A stretch of DNA of 64,000 nt from JAISST01 sp050434145 (GTDB lineage Bacteria; Fusobacteriota; Fusobacteriia; Fusobacteriales; Fusobacteriaceae), in contig NZ_JBNPVX010000011.1 of assembly GCF_050434145.1 (NCBI RefSeq), forward strand, positions 1-64,000. The letters run 5' to 3'. Shown here one piece after another: positions 56,192-64,000 of the stretch (positions within the stretch are counted from its first letter, which is position 1; every line of letters begins with the position of its first letter). Below the pieces are notes generated by a model. It was given only the letters and a program-made list of their open reading frames with translations, searched no databases and was not told the DNA's origin. The position numbers were made by a program, and so were the translations under genes.

Positions 56192-58360
56192 TTATTTTAT
56201 TCCTTTCCTTGTCAATCCAACTCTCTCTCTACTTTTATCTATTTCTTTTATTTTAACTTTGATAATTTGCCCTACAGCAAGAACTTTACTTGGGTCATCA
56301 ATAAATTTATCTGATATTTCTGATATGTGTATTAATGCATCATTATGCAATCCTATATCTATAAAAGCACCAAATTTCACCACATTTCTCACTGTTCCTT
56401 GTAGTTCCATTCCTATTTCTAAATTATCTATATCCAAAATATCAGATTTCAACATAGGTTTTTCAAAACTATCTCTTGGATCTCTTCTGTCTCTTATCAA
56501 GGCTTGATAAATATCTTTTACTGTTTCTATCCCATAATTATTTTCTGTTGCAAATTTTGTATAATCAAAATTATGCAATTTTTCTCTTGCTTCTTTTAGA
56601 TTAGAACCATAATCCTTTAACGAAAAATTTATTTTATCCAAAATTTCTTTAGCAATATGATATGATTCTGGGTGAATTATTGTATTATCAAATACATTCT
56701 CACCATCAGGTATTACTAAAAAACCAGCCATTTGCTCATAGGCCTTAGCCCCTAGACCTTTTACCTTTAACAATTCTTTTCTATCTTTAAAATTTCCATT
56801 CTCTTTCCGATGATCGACTATACTTTTAGCTACATTTTTCTTTATTCCAGATATATGCGATAACAAAGCCCATGATGCTGTATTTAAATTAGCTCCTACA
56901 TTATTTACCACACTTGCAATAACAGAATCCAATGATTCATCCAGACGTTTTTGATTGACATCATGTTGGTACATACCAACACCTATTGACTTTGGATCTA
57001 TTTTTACTAATTCTGCCATAGGATCTTGTATCCTTCTCCCTATGGAAATCGCTCCTCTTACTGTTACATCTAAATCTGGAAATTCTTCTGCAGCTATTTT
57101 AGAAGCTGAATATACCGACGCTCCTGCTTCATTTACAATCAAATATTTTGTTTCCAATTTATTTTCTTTAATTACACTAGCGACAAAGCTTTCTGTCTCT
57201 CTTGATGCTGTACCATTCCCTATTACAATAACATCTATATCATATTTTTTTATGTAATCTAACATCTTTTTTCTTGATGTTTCCAATTGCTTTGGTGAAT
57301 GCATTTCTCCGACCAAGAAAAATACATCATTTTCTTTATAAAATCCATTTTTATCTATTATAGCAACCTTACAACCTGTCCTATATCCAGGATCTAAGGC
57401 TAATATTGCCTTTTCATTAAGTGGAGATTGCATAAGTAGATTTTTCAAATTTTCTTTGAATACTTCAATAGATTCTAATTCTGCTTTGTCAGTCAATATA
57501 TTACGGACTTCTCGCTCTATTGATGGAAGTATTAACCTATCCAGAGAATCCTCAATTATCTGCAAATATGTATCTCTTAGAGAGGCGTTAGGAAAGTCTC
57601 TTAAAATAATAGATTTTACTTTTTCTCTAGTTTCATCATCCAACGCTACTGATACATTCAATACATCTTCGTTTTCTCCACGGTTTACTGCAAGTATTCT
57701 ATGAGATGGAATTTTTGCAACTGGCTCTATATATTCATAATAATCAGCATAGACTTTCTTATTATCCAATTCTTTAGCTTTTTTAGTTTCTTTAGTAGAA
57801 AGAATCCCATTCTTCAAAGTCATTTCTCTTATTTTTTCACGATATTTTGCTTCCTCTGAAATATTTTGAGCTATTATTAGTTTTGCCCCTTCTACTGCAT
57901 CTTCTTTGGTAGGAACTTCCTCTGTAATATATTTTTCTGCTTCTTCTATAACCTTCTCTAGACTTGGCAGTAGCATCATTGCAACAGATAATGGTTCTAG
58001 TCCTCTTTCTATTGCCACATCAGCTTTTGTCTTTCTTTTTTTTCTATATGGAAAGTAAATATCTTCAACTTCTTGGAGTTTTTTAGCTGCCATTATGCTC
58101 TTAGTAAGTTCCTCTGTTAATTTTCCTTGTTCTTCAATTGACTTAATGACTTCTTCTTTTCTTTTTTCTACATTTCTCATGTAGCTCACAGTATCTAGTA
58201 TCTTTCCAATCTCAACTTCATCCAGATTGCCAGTCACTTCTTTTCTATATCTGGCTATAAATGGAACTGTAGCTCCTTCATCCAATAGTGCCATTGTACT
58301 CGCTACTTGTGATTCTTTTACTCCAAGTTCTTTTGAAACAACATTAAATATATTCTCCAT
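56192..58360 (-). CDS. tex: Tex-family RNA-binding transcription accessory protein
   Basis: A 722-residue Tex protein. It starts with the Tex N-domain (VPFIARYRKEVTGNLDEVEI), then the YqgF/RuvC-like domain (ILALDPGYRTGCKVAIID), helix-hairpin-helix motifs (VKGLGAKAYEQMAGFL) and a C-terminal S1 RNA-binding domain (GTVRNVVKFGAFIDIGLHND). Tex binds nucleic acid and RNA polymerase and affects transcription and stress responses. ATG follows AAGGAGAAAT. It is 28 nt upstream of the histidine kinase gene, so it may head a tex-HK-ileS-lspA unit. Confidence 0.93.
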   Translation of the reverse strand: MENIFNVVSKELGVKESQVASTMALLDEGATVPFIARYRKEVTGNLDEVEIGKILDTVSYMRNVEKRKEEVIKSIEEQGKLTEELTKSIMAAKKLQEVEDIYFPYRKKRKTKADVAIERGLEPLSVAMMLLPSLEKVIEEAEKYITEEVPTKEDAVEGAKLIIAQNISEEAKYREKIREMTLKNGILSTKETKKAKELDNKKVYADYYEYIEPVAKIPSHRILAVNRGENEDVLNVSVALDDETREKVKSIILRDFPNASLRDTYLQIIEDSLDRLILPSIEREVRNILTDKAELESIEVFKENLKNLLMQSPLNEKAILALDPGYRTGCKVAIIDKNGFYKENDVFFLVGEMHSPKQLETSRKKMLDYIKKYDIDVIVIGNGTASRETESFVASVIKENKLETKYLIVNEAGASVYSASKIAAEEFPDLDVTVRGAISIGRRIQDPMAELVKIDPKSIGVGMYQHDVNQKRLDESLDSVIASVVNNVGANLNTASWALLSHISGIKKNVAKSIVDHRKENGNFKDRKELLKVKGLGAKAYEQMAGFLVIPDGENVFDNTIIHPESYHIAKEILDKINFSLKDYGSNLKEAREKLHNFDYTKFATENNYGIETVKDIYQALIRDRRDPRDSFEKPMLKSDILDIDNLEIGMELQGTVRNVVKFGAFIDIGLHNDALIHISEISDKFIDDPSKVLAVGQIIKVKIKEIDKSRERVGLTRKGIK

Positions 58361-58459
58361 ATTTCTCCTTAAATATAAAACTTTTTAATTAATTACAAAA
58401 TTTCATACAAATATTAACCTATCTATTATATCAAAATTTTATTCCTTTGTCCAATATTA

Positions 58460-58508
58460 ATGGGGCTTTATATATACTATATTCTGTATATACAAAGCCC
58501 CATTTTTC
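58460..58508. terminator. Strong hairpin between rpsP and tex
   Basis: An outer 10-bp stem ATGGGGCTTT/AAAGCCCCAT (58460-58469 with 58494-58503) continues, after one mismatch, into TATATAC/GTATATA. On the minus strand, where rpsP is read, it is followed by TAATATT rather than a T-run. On the plus strand TTTTT follows directly. It probably ends or protects the ylxM-ffh-rpsP mRNA. Confidence 0.65.
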
Positions 58509-58514
58509 TACATT

Positions 58515-58781
58515 TTATTTTTTCTTTTTGCTGTCTTCAAATTTTGCCCATAATCCAGCATTTGTTAATATAGATTTTACTGTTCTTGTAGGTTGAGCTC
58601 CATTTGAAAGATATTTTAATATTTCTTCTTCTTTTAAGATTACTTTATTATCTTCCAAAGGAAAATAGTTTCCTAAGTATGCTACTGCCTTTCCATCTCT
58701 TTTTGACAATGCTTCCATTGCTACTATTCTATAAGATGGTCTTTTTTTGTCTCCTAGTCTTGTAAGTCTTAATTTTAACAT
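58515..58781 (-). CDS. rpsP: 30S ribosomal protein S16
   Basis: An 88-residue S16: MLKLRLTRLGDKKRPSYRIV with AYLGNYFPLED and LSNGAQPTRTVKSILTNAGL are diagnostic. It binds 16S rRNA in 30S assembly. ATG follows AAGGAGAAG. It lies 62 nt after ffh in the common ylxM-ffh-rpsP order; the genes that often follow (KH protein, rimM, trmD) are replaced here by a hairpin and tex. Confidence 0.97.
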   Translation of the reverse strand: MLKLRLTRLGDKKRPSYRIVAMEALSKRDGKAVAYLGNYFPLEDNKVILKEEEILKYLSNGAQPTRTVKSILTNAGLWAKFEDSKKKK

Positions 58782-58843
58782 TTAATCACTTCTCCTTGCA
58801 TTATTTACAAATTTATATTAATAATTTTAATATATTATATTAG

Positions 58844-60172
58844 CTAAAATGGAAATTTACCACCCATTCCAGGCATATTAGGCATTTTTCCGCCACTAAA
58901 CATTTTCATTAAACCTTTTAAACTATCAAATTGTTTTAAAAGTTGATTTACATCAGATACTTCAGTTCCACTTCCTTTAGCTATTCTTTGTTTTCTACTA
59001 GCTTTTAGGATGTCTACTTTTCTACGCTCTTCTTTTGTCATTGATTGGATAATTGCTTCTATTTTCTTCATTTCTTTTTCTGCTGGGGCAATATCATCTA
59101 TTTTTGGCATTCCTGGAATCATTTTCAATATTCCAGCTAATGGTCCCATTCTTTTTATCATTCTTAACATTTTTAGAAAATCTTCCAAATTAAATTTTTG
59201 ACTCTTTATTTTTTCTTCAAAAGACTTTGCATCATCTTCATCAAAAGCATCTTGCGCTTTCTCTACAAATGAAACTACATCTCCCATTCCTAATATTCTA
59301 GATGCTAATCTATCTGGATGGAATAGTTCAATATCACTTATTTTTTCTCCAACACCTGCAAATTTGATTGGTTTTCCTACTACAGATTTGATCGATAGCG
59401 CAGCTCCACCTCTTGTATCTCCATCCAATTTTGTAAGTATTACTCCATCAATATTTAGGGCTTCATTAAAGGATTTTGCAAGATTTACTGCATCTTGACC
59501 TATCATTGCATCTACTACCAAAAGTATTTCCTGAGGTTTTACAGATTTTTTTACATTTTTTAGTTCATCCATTAGAGCTTCATCTACATGCAATCTACCT
59601 GCAGTATCTATTATGAGATAAGTTATATTTTCTTCTCTTGCTTTACCTAGACCTCTCTCACAAATTCCAACTACATCTTTTTCATCTTCTTCAGAGTAGA
59701 CTGGAATATTTATTTGCTCCCCCAGTACCTGTAATTGCTTTATTGCTGCCGGTCTATATACATCAGCTGCGATCATCATTACTTTCTCATTTTGCTTTTT
59801 GAGATAATTGCCAAGCTTAGCTGCAAAAGTGGTTTTTCCAGCTCCTTGCAATCCTGCAAGCATTAATACAGTAGGATTTCTTGCTGCTTTAGTGAGTCTG
59901 GAATTGGTCCCACCTAATAATTCCACTAATTCATCATGAACCACTTTTATAAATTGTTGTCCTGGATTTACCCCAGCTAAAACATTGGTACCTACAGATT
60001 TTTCTAATATTTTATTTGTAAAATCCTTGACTACTTTATAGTTAACATCAGCTTCTAATAAAGACATTTTTACTTCTTTCAATGCTTCTTGCACATTTGA
60101 CTCACTAAGTTTTCCATGTCCTCTTACTTTTTTGAATATTTCTTGAAATCTTGAACCTAAATTTTCTAACAT
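58844..60172 (-). CDS. ffh: Signal recognition particle protein Ffh
   Basis: A 442-residue SRP54-type GTPase. The N domain is followed by the G domain, with GLQGAGKTT (residues 107-115), DTAGRLHVD and TKLDGDTRGGAAL. The C-terminal M domain is rich in Met (LRMIKRMGPLAGILKMIPGM) and binds 4.5S RNA and signal peptides. The ATG at 60172 is chosen because the GTG two codons upstream is part of the GAGGTGA ribosome site. It follows ylxM by about 30 nt. Confidence 0.96.
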   Translation of the reverse strand: MLENLGSRFQEIFKKVRGHGKLSESNVQEALKEVKMSLLEADVNYKVVKDFTNKILEKSVGTNVLAGVNPGQQFIKVVHDELVELLGGTNSRLTKAARNPTVLMLAGLQGAGKTTFAAKLGNYLKKQNEKVMMIAADVYRPAAIKQLQVLGEQINIPVYSEEDEKDVVGICERGLGKAREENITYLIIDTAGRLHVDEALMDELKNVKKSVKPQEILLVVDAMIGQDAVNLAKSFNEALNIDGVILTKLDGDTRGGAALSIKSVVGKPIKFAGVGEKISDIELFHPDRLASRILGMGDVVSFVEKAQDAFDEDDAKSFEEKIKSQKFNLEDFLKMLRMIKRMGPLAGILKMIPGMPKIDDIAPAEKEMKKIEAIIQSMTKEERRKVDILKASRKQRIAKGSGTEVSDVNQLLKQFDSLKGLMKMFSGGKMPNMPGMGGKFPF

Positions 60173-60203
60173 ATTCACCTCAGATATTTGAATATTTTTT
60201 TAA

Positions 60204-60518
60204 TTATTTAAAATATTTCTTTATAATAATATCTAAATTTTCCTTTTTAAAATTTTTTTTTAATCCATTGAGAGCTTCATAAACTTCTTTCTCTCTCTTA
60301 TAAAATCCTAATTTTTCTTCATATTCTTTTAAAATTGCTGCTCCTCTTTTTATATTATCATGGACGGCTTGTCGGCTTATGTTGTTACTACTCGCTATTT
60401 CAGACAAAGAAAAATCATCCTCAAAATGAGCTATCAAATATTCTTTTTGCTTCTCACTCAAAAGGTTTTTATAATATACTAATAAATTGGTTACTTCAAT
60501 AAATTCTTCTAATTTCAT
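60204..60518 (-). CDS. YlxM/UPF0122 family DNA-binding-like protein
   Basis: A 104-residue helix-turn-helix protein of the YlxM (UPF0122) family, which is often found directly upstream of ffh. The sigma-like HTH is FSLSEIASSNNISRQAVHDN. YlxM has been linked to SRP function. The ATG at 60518 has no ribosome site in front of it. A good promoter would start transcription only 3-5 nt before this codon, so the mRNA may be leaderless. No later Met suits the family's N-terminus. Confidence 0.88.
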   Translation of the reverse strand: MKLEEFIEVTNLLVYYKNLLSEKQKEYLIAHFEDDFSLSEIASSNNISRQAVHDNIKRGAAILKEYEEKLGFYKREKEVYEALNGLKKNFKKENLDIIIKKYFK

Positions 60519-60528
60519 AACAAAATGA

Positions 60529-60557
60529 ATTTTATCTTATTTTTTATTTTTTGTCAA
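60529..60557 (-). promoter_or_regulatory. Promoter of ylxM-ffh-rpsP
   Basis: Minus strand TTGACA, exactly 17 nt, TAAAAT. The -10 box ends 10 nt before the ylxM ATG, so the predicted transcription start falls almost on the start codon. Confidence 0.7.
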
Positions 60558-60588
60558 GTAATTTTTATTGACATTTTTTATTCCATAT

Positions 60589-60618
60589 AAATAAAAAGGA
60601 ACTTTTTGGTAAGTTCCT
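60589..60618 (-). terminator. Terminator after the ArsC/Spx gene
   Basis: An 8-bp stem AGGAACTT/AAGTTCCT with a 6-nt loop, followed on the minus strand by TTTTTAT. It separates the ArsC/Spx unit from the ylxM promoter. Confidence 0.85.
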
Positions 60619-60680
60619 CTATAATTAGATATCATTATTGGAAGTTTAAAGTAACAATAAATAAAAACATAATATATGTT

Positions 60681-61037
60681 TTATTTCAAAGCTTTTTCCC
60701 ATTCATCTTCTTTGAATCCAAGCAAAACTCCTTTATCATATACTACTAATGGTCTTTTTACCAACATTCCATTGGTAGATAGTATTTCTAATAATGTATC
60801 TTCATCTGCTGTAGCCACCTTATCCTTTAGATTCATTTCTCTATATAAAATCCCACTTGTATTAAAAAATTTTTTAATAGGTAATCCACTTAAATCTAGA
60901 AAAGTTTTTAATTCTTTTTTTGTAGGATTCTTTTTTACTATATCTCTATCTTCAAAGGCTATTTTATTACTTTCCAACCATTTTTTAGCATTTCTGCAAG
61001 TGCTGCATTTTGGATAATTTATAAATAATACTTTCAT
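60681..61037 (-). CDS. ArsC/Spx family thioredoxin-fold protein
   Basis: A 118-residue protein starting MKVLFINYPKCSTCRNAKKW. The CSTC redox pair at the head of the first helix and the RPLVVYDKGVLLGFKEDEW block place it in the ArsC/Spx/YffB family. A true arsenate reductase and an Spx-like regulator cannot be told apart from sequence alone; no ars genes are nearby. The ATG at 61037 follows TTGGAGAAT; a TTG four codons upstream overlaps that site. It is 24 nt downstream of the GNAT gene. Confidence 0.85.
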   Translation of the reverse strand: MKVLFINYPKCSTCRNAKKWLESNKIAFEDRDIVKKNPTKKELKTFLDLSGLPIKKFFNTSGILYREMNLKDKVATADEDTLLEILSTNGMLVKRPLVVYDKGVLLGFKEDEWEKALK

Positions 61038-61061
61038 TTTATTCTCCAAATTATATTTAAA

Positions 61062-61346
61062 TTAAGCAATTACATCTAATAATTCATCTCTATGTTTTTT
61101 CAACTGATGAATTACATATGGACATGTGGCCATTACTTTTATAGAATTAGCTCTTGAAAATTCAATTAATTCATCAAATAATTTTTTTCCTAAATTTTTA
61201 CCTTTCTGAGTTTCATCTACCCATGTATGATCAGCTATAAGTTTGTTTTTACCAGCAAAGACAAAAGTCAATTCTCCTATTATATCATCAGAATTTTTTA
61301 TATAAAATCCACCACCATGATCATTTATTTTATTAGTAATTTTCAT
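61062..61346 (-). CDS. Small GNAT-family N-acetyltransferase
   Basis: A 94-residue minimal GNAT protein of the YjdJ-like group. The acetyl-CoA loop is in WVDETQKGKNLGKKLFDELI, and MATCPYVIHQLKKH forms the typical end. The ATG at 61346 follows GGAGGGATC; the frame extends 30 codons upstream without a ribosome site and with a composition unlike the family. The acceptor substrate is unknown. Confidence 0.82.
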   Translation of the reverse strand: MKITNKINDHGGGFYIKNSDDIIGELTFVFAGKNKLIADHTWVDETQKGKNLGKKLFDELIEFSRANSIKVMATCPYVIHQLKKHRDELLDVIA

Positions 61347-61454
61347 AATTGATCCCTCCAAAAATATTTTATCTTGAAAATAAGTTTTCTGTAAGTATCT
61401 CACTATAAGTATAGTCCCAAATAATGAAAAAAGCAATGATTCTAATAGAAAATC

Positions 61455-62963
61455 TTATTCATTATAATATAAATTTTCTGTAGGAAATTCTGGATCACAT
61501 GTAATATCTATTCCCAATTTTCTTAATGTTTGTTCATCATTCTTTCCTATTATATGTGTAGCATGAGCCTGTACACCTTTTAGTAATTGAAGTTTTTCCA
61601 TAGCAACTTGAGCTACAGGATTTGTAGCTGCACAAATACTGAGTGCCAATAATATTTCCTCACAATCTAGGGCCAATGACTTACTTTCTAATATATTATT
61701 TTTCAAATTTAGTATTGGTTTTAAAATAACAGGTGATATTAATAATATTTCATCATTTATATTAGCTAAAAACTTTACAGCATTTAATATGGCTGCTGCA
61801 GAAGAATTCATTATTTCAGAATGTTTTCCTGTAATTATTGTTCCATTAATGTCCAAGGCGATTGCAGAAGATAATTCATTTTTATTTTTAGTTTCTTTTT
61901 TTATTTTTTCCAATTTTTTTCTTGCACCAATTACTACTGGTCTATCTTCTTCTCTGAGTTCTAAGGATTTCATAAGAAATATGGTACTTTGCAATGTATC
62001 TTGATCAATATATCCTTTTTTATATTCACAAGCAGTTTTAAAGTATCTTCTGATAATTTCTTGTTCTGAAGCTTTTCTCACTACTTCATCATCAATTACA
62101 CCAAAAGCAACTCTATTTACTCCCATATCAGTAGGAGATTGATAAACAGATTCTTTCCCTGTAATCTTCTCTATTATTCTTTTTAATAATGGGAATGCTT
62201 CTATATCACGATTATAATTTACAGCAGTCTCTCCATAAGCTTCTAAGTGGAATGGGTCGATCATATTGACATCTTTCAAATCCACTGTAGCTGCCTCATA
62301 AGCAATGTTTAATGGGTGTTTTAGGGGGAAATTCCACACAGGAAATGTCTCAAACTTAGCATACCAAGAATTTTGCCCTTGTTTATAATCATGGTACAAT
62401 TGGCTCAGACAAGTAGCTAGTTTCCCGCTTCCTGGTCCTGGAGCTGTTACCACTACTATTGACTTTGTTGTCACTATATATGGATTTTTACCATATCCTT
62501 CATCACTTACTATTGTATCTATATCCATTGGATATCCTTTGGTTGCTTTATGTTTGTATACTTTAATTCCCCTTCTTTCCAATTTATTAATAAAGACTCC
62601 TGTGGAATCTTGTTTTTCATACCTTGTAATGACTACACTATTTACTTCTAAGTTATATTCTCGCAAATTATCTATCATTCTAGAAACTTCCATATCATAC
62701 GTGATACCAAAGTCCCCCTGTATTTTATTTCTACTTATATCACCTGCATAAACACAAATTATTACTTCCACATTCTCTTTTAATTGTTGTAGTAATTTAA
62801 TCTTTGCATTTTCATCAAATCCTGGCAATACCCTTTTAGCATGTAGATCAAACATGAGTTTTCCACCAAATTCTAAATATAATTTATGATGACTCCTTAC
62901 CTTTTCCAAAATATACTTTGATTGTTCTTCTAAATATTTTTCATTATCAAATCCTATTTGCAT
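61455..62963 (-). CDS. DUF1846 (UPF0371) family protein
   Basis: A 502-residue protein matching the DUF1846 family along its full length ([60 protein letters not shown]). The GPGSGK segment resembles a nucleotide-binding loop. The family is common in Firmicutes and fusobacteria and its function is not established. ATG follows AAGGAGAAAG. It is the first of three closely spaced leftward genes (DUF1846, GNAT, ArsC/Spx). A promoter-terminator unit lies upstream at 63129-63230. Confidence 0.88.
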   Translation of the reverse strand: MQIGFDNEKYLEEQSKYILEKVRSHHKLYLEFGGKLMFDLHAKRVLPGFDENAKIKLLQQLKENVEVIICVYAGDISRNKIQGDFGITYDMEVSRMIDNLREYNLEVNSVVITRYEKQDSTGVFINKLERRGIKVYKHKATKGYPMDIDTIVSDEGYGKNPYIVTTKSIVVVTAPGPGSGKLATCLSQLYHDYKQGQNSWYAKFETFPVWNFPLKHPLNIAYEAATVDLKDVNMIDPFHLEAYGETAVNYNRDIEAFPLLKRIIEKITGKESVYQSPTDMGVNRVAFGVIDDEVVRKASEQEIIRRYFKTACEYKKGYIDQDTLQSTIFLMKSLELREEDRPVVIGARKKLEKIKKETKNKNELSSAIALDINGTIITGKHSEIMNSSAAAILNAVKFLANINDEILLISPVILKPILNLKNNILESKSLALDCEEILLALSICAATNPVAQVAMEKLQLLKGVQAHATHIIGKNDEQTLRKLGIDITCDPEFPTENLYYNE

Positions 62964-63128
62964 ACTTTCTCCTTAATTTTAAAATCTATAGAGTTTAGCC
63001 TCTTAATATCTCTAATTTTTAATAAGTTTTTCTTTTTCTCAAAAGAGATTTTACCATATAAATTATTTTTAATCCACAGTAATTAATAAAATAAAAATAA
63101 AGTCTTTTATATTTTGATAATTTTCTTC

Positions 63129-63195
63129 AAAAAAGGTAAACCCCTTTGCAAGTTATGCAAAGGGGCCATTTATATAAAATATCTCGGGGAAAGAT
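63129..63195 (-). ncRNA. Candidate small RNA or attenuated leader
   Basis: A consensus leftward promoter (63202-63230) is followed within about 65 nt by a terminator-like hairpin: perfect 10-bp stem CCCCTTTGCA/TGCAAAGGGG with a 5-nt loop and the T-rich tail TTTACCTTTTTT. No reading frame lies between them. It is either a free RNA of about 65 nt or a leader that stops transcription before the DUF1846 gene 165 nt downstream. Confidence 0.5.
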
Positions 63196-63201
63196 TTATT
63201 C

Positions 63202-63230
63202 AGTATCATAATAACATTATAATGTGTCAA
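63202..63230 (-). promoter_or_regulatory. Leftward promoter upstream of the candidate small RNA
   Basis: Minus strand TTGACA, exactly 17 nt, GATACT. Predicted start near 63195. Confidence 0.6.
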
Positions 63231-63262
63231 AAATGTTATCCTAAAATGTAAAAAATTCTATA

Positions 63263-63291
63263 TTCTCTTTTATTCTTTAATATGCTATAAT
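63263..63291 (+). promoter_or_regulatory. Promoter of the SIMPL-domain gene
   Basis: An extended -10, TGCTATAAT (63283-63291), with a weak -35 (TTCTCT) at 17 nt. Start near 63298, about 37 nt before the ATG. It is divergent from the leftward promoter. Confidence 0.6.
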
Positions 63292-63334
63292 TTCCTTGAT
63301 AATAAATCAATAAAATAATTTCTAGGAGGCTGAA

Positions 63335-64000
63335 ATGAAAAAAAATTTTATTATGCTTATTACAATTATAATTTTAAGTATAAATTCTTTAAGTAATAAT
63401 ATTGAAACTAGAGAAGAACGTGAACGAAGACAATATGGGAAAAACACTATAGTAGTAGGAAACCTTACTAATATCAGAGGAAAAGGTGAAGTCAAAGTCA
63501 AACCTGATATTGTGATAAATACTTTTGAGTTAAAAACTAAAGGTGATACTATTGAAAAAGCATCAGAGGAAAATGCCAAAACTCTTAATGAATTCAAAAA
63601 ATATCTCATTTCCATTGGGGTTAAAGAAAATGATATTGAAACTAGTAAATATTCCAAGGGCTCTGAAGAAGTAAAAAAAACTGAAAATGAAATAGAAAAA
63701 ATATATGAGACATCTTTTTCTGTTTCCCTTATTATTCCAAATGAAAAATATTACAATGTTACTGAAATTATTGGTAAAGAAGGAATCAGTGATTTAAAGC
63801 ATACTGCCACATACAATAATGGTCAAGATAGAGAGTTCCAATTTATCATAGAAAGCACTGACAAAAATAATGATATTTCTAAAAAACTTGCTAAAGATAA
63901 ATATGATAGAATAAAGAAAGAATTTAACCAAATTGGTCTGAGTGACCCAATCATTTTGGATTTCTCTAATACAGATACCACAAAAGATGATACTAAAAAG
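63335..64000 (+). CDS. SIMPL-domain (DUF541) periplasmic protein, partial at the right edge
   Basis: An open frame of 222 codons that runs off the window. ATG at 63335 is 5 nt from AGGAGG. It starts with a signal peptide (KKNFIMLITIIILSINSLS), a charged linker, then the SIMPL/DUF541 pattern: GNLTNIRGKGEVKVKPDIVI, FKKYLISIGVKENDIETSKY and YYNVTEIIGKEGISDLKHT. Members are periplasmic or outer-membrane proteins of unclear role, some linked to oxidative stress. The C-terminus is outside the window. An antisense frame at 63322-63657 is its shadow. Confidence 0.82.
   Translation, partial: MKKNFIMLITIIILSINSLSNNIETREERERRQYGKNTIVVGNLTNIRGKGEVKVKPDIVINTFELKTKGDTIEKASEENAKTLNEFKKYLISIGVKENDIETSKYSKGSEEVKKTENEIEKIYETSFSVSLIIPNEKYYNVTEIIGKEGISDLKHTATYNNGQDREFQFIIESTDKNNDISKKLAKDKYDRIKKEFNQIGLSDPIILDFSNTDTTKDDTKK

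Noticed and set aside
63322..63657. 111-codon minus-strand frame at the right edge
   Set aside because: It is antisense to the SIMPL-domain gene, which has a signal peptide, AGGAGG and an extended -10 promoter.

Overview
The window looks like a chromosomal segment of a low-GC, Gram-negative fusobacterium, probably genus Fusobacterium. Reasons seen in the sequence: very AT-rich DNA; a giant type V autotransporter with the lysine-rich extended signal peptide typical of fusobacterial surface proteins; a small FadA-like coiled-coil protein beside it; an LPS gene (kdsC) next to clostridium-like butyrate genes (crt-bcd-etfBA); and citrate lyase and decarboxylase genes. The species call is inference.

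Layout. 1-11.4 kb, minus strand: the first 25 codons of one autotransporter at the left edge, then a complete 3306-residue autotransporter preceded by the FadA-like gene. 11.9-15 kb: a tRNA methyltransferase, a YjbQ-family protein and an unusual COG2865-type ATPase. 15.4-21.5 kb, plus strand: the branched-chain amino acid ABC transporter livJHMGF, a cytidylate-kinase-like protein and kdsC. 21.5-25.6 kb: crt-bcd-etfB-etfA. 25.7-32 kb: a short-chain hydroxyacid/acyl-CoA region (MaoC hydratase, CoA-transferase, LysR regulator, GntP permease, second crotonase). 32-39.2 kb, minus strand: citDEF, a split chromate-type transporter pair and the tripartite transporter tctCBA. 39.7-44.1 kb: a decarboxylase alpha subunit (oadA-like), a GntR regulator and pckA. 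44.5-63 kb, minus strand: folate genes, a PTS IIC-type permease, glyQS, lspA, ileS, a histidine kinase, tex, rpsP, ffh, ylxM, ArsC/Spx, GNAT and DUF1846. The window ends in a SIMPL-domain gene on the plus strand.

How the genes fit together. Citrate would enter by TctCBA, be split by CitDEF to acetate and oxaloacetate, and oxaloacetate would go to pyruvate (OadA-like) or exchange with PEP (PckA). The GntR regulator lies between oadA and pckA, and a shared 14-nt motif stands before all three genes. The CoA-transferase, MaoC hydratase, GntP permease and crotonases form a plausible route from an external 3-hydroxy or unsaturated short-chain acid to crotonyl-CoA, which Bcd/Etf reduce to butyryl-CoA. 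The CoA-transferase and permease transcription units share an operator-like motif just downstream of their predicted start sites.

The main unexplained structures are a four-copy family of MITE-like intergenic repeats with TA-flanked ends (two copies bracket oadA), an orphan promoter-terminator unit near 63.15 kb that may be a small RNA, a probably leaderless ylxM, a histidine kinase without a visible phospho-acceptor histidine, and a LysR gene with no properly placed conventional start codon. No tRNA, rRNA or CRISPR array was seen. All promoter, terminator and repeat calls were made by eye.
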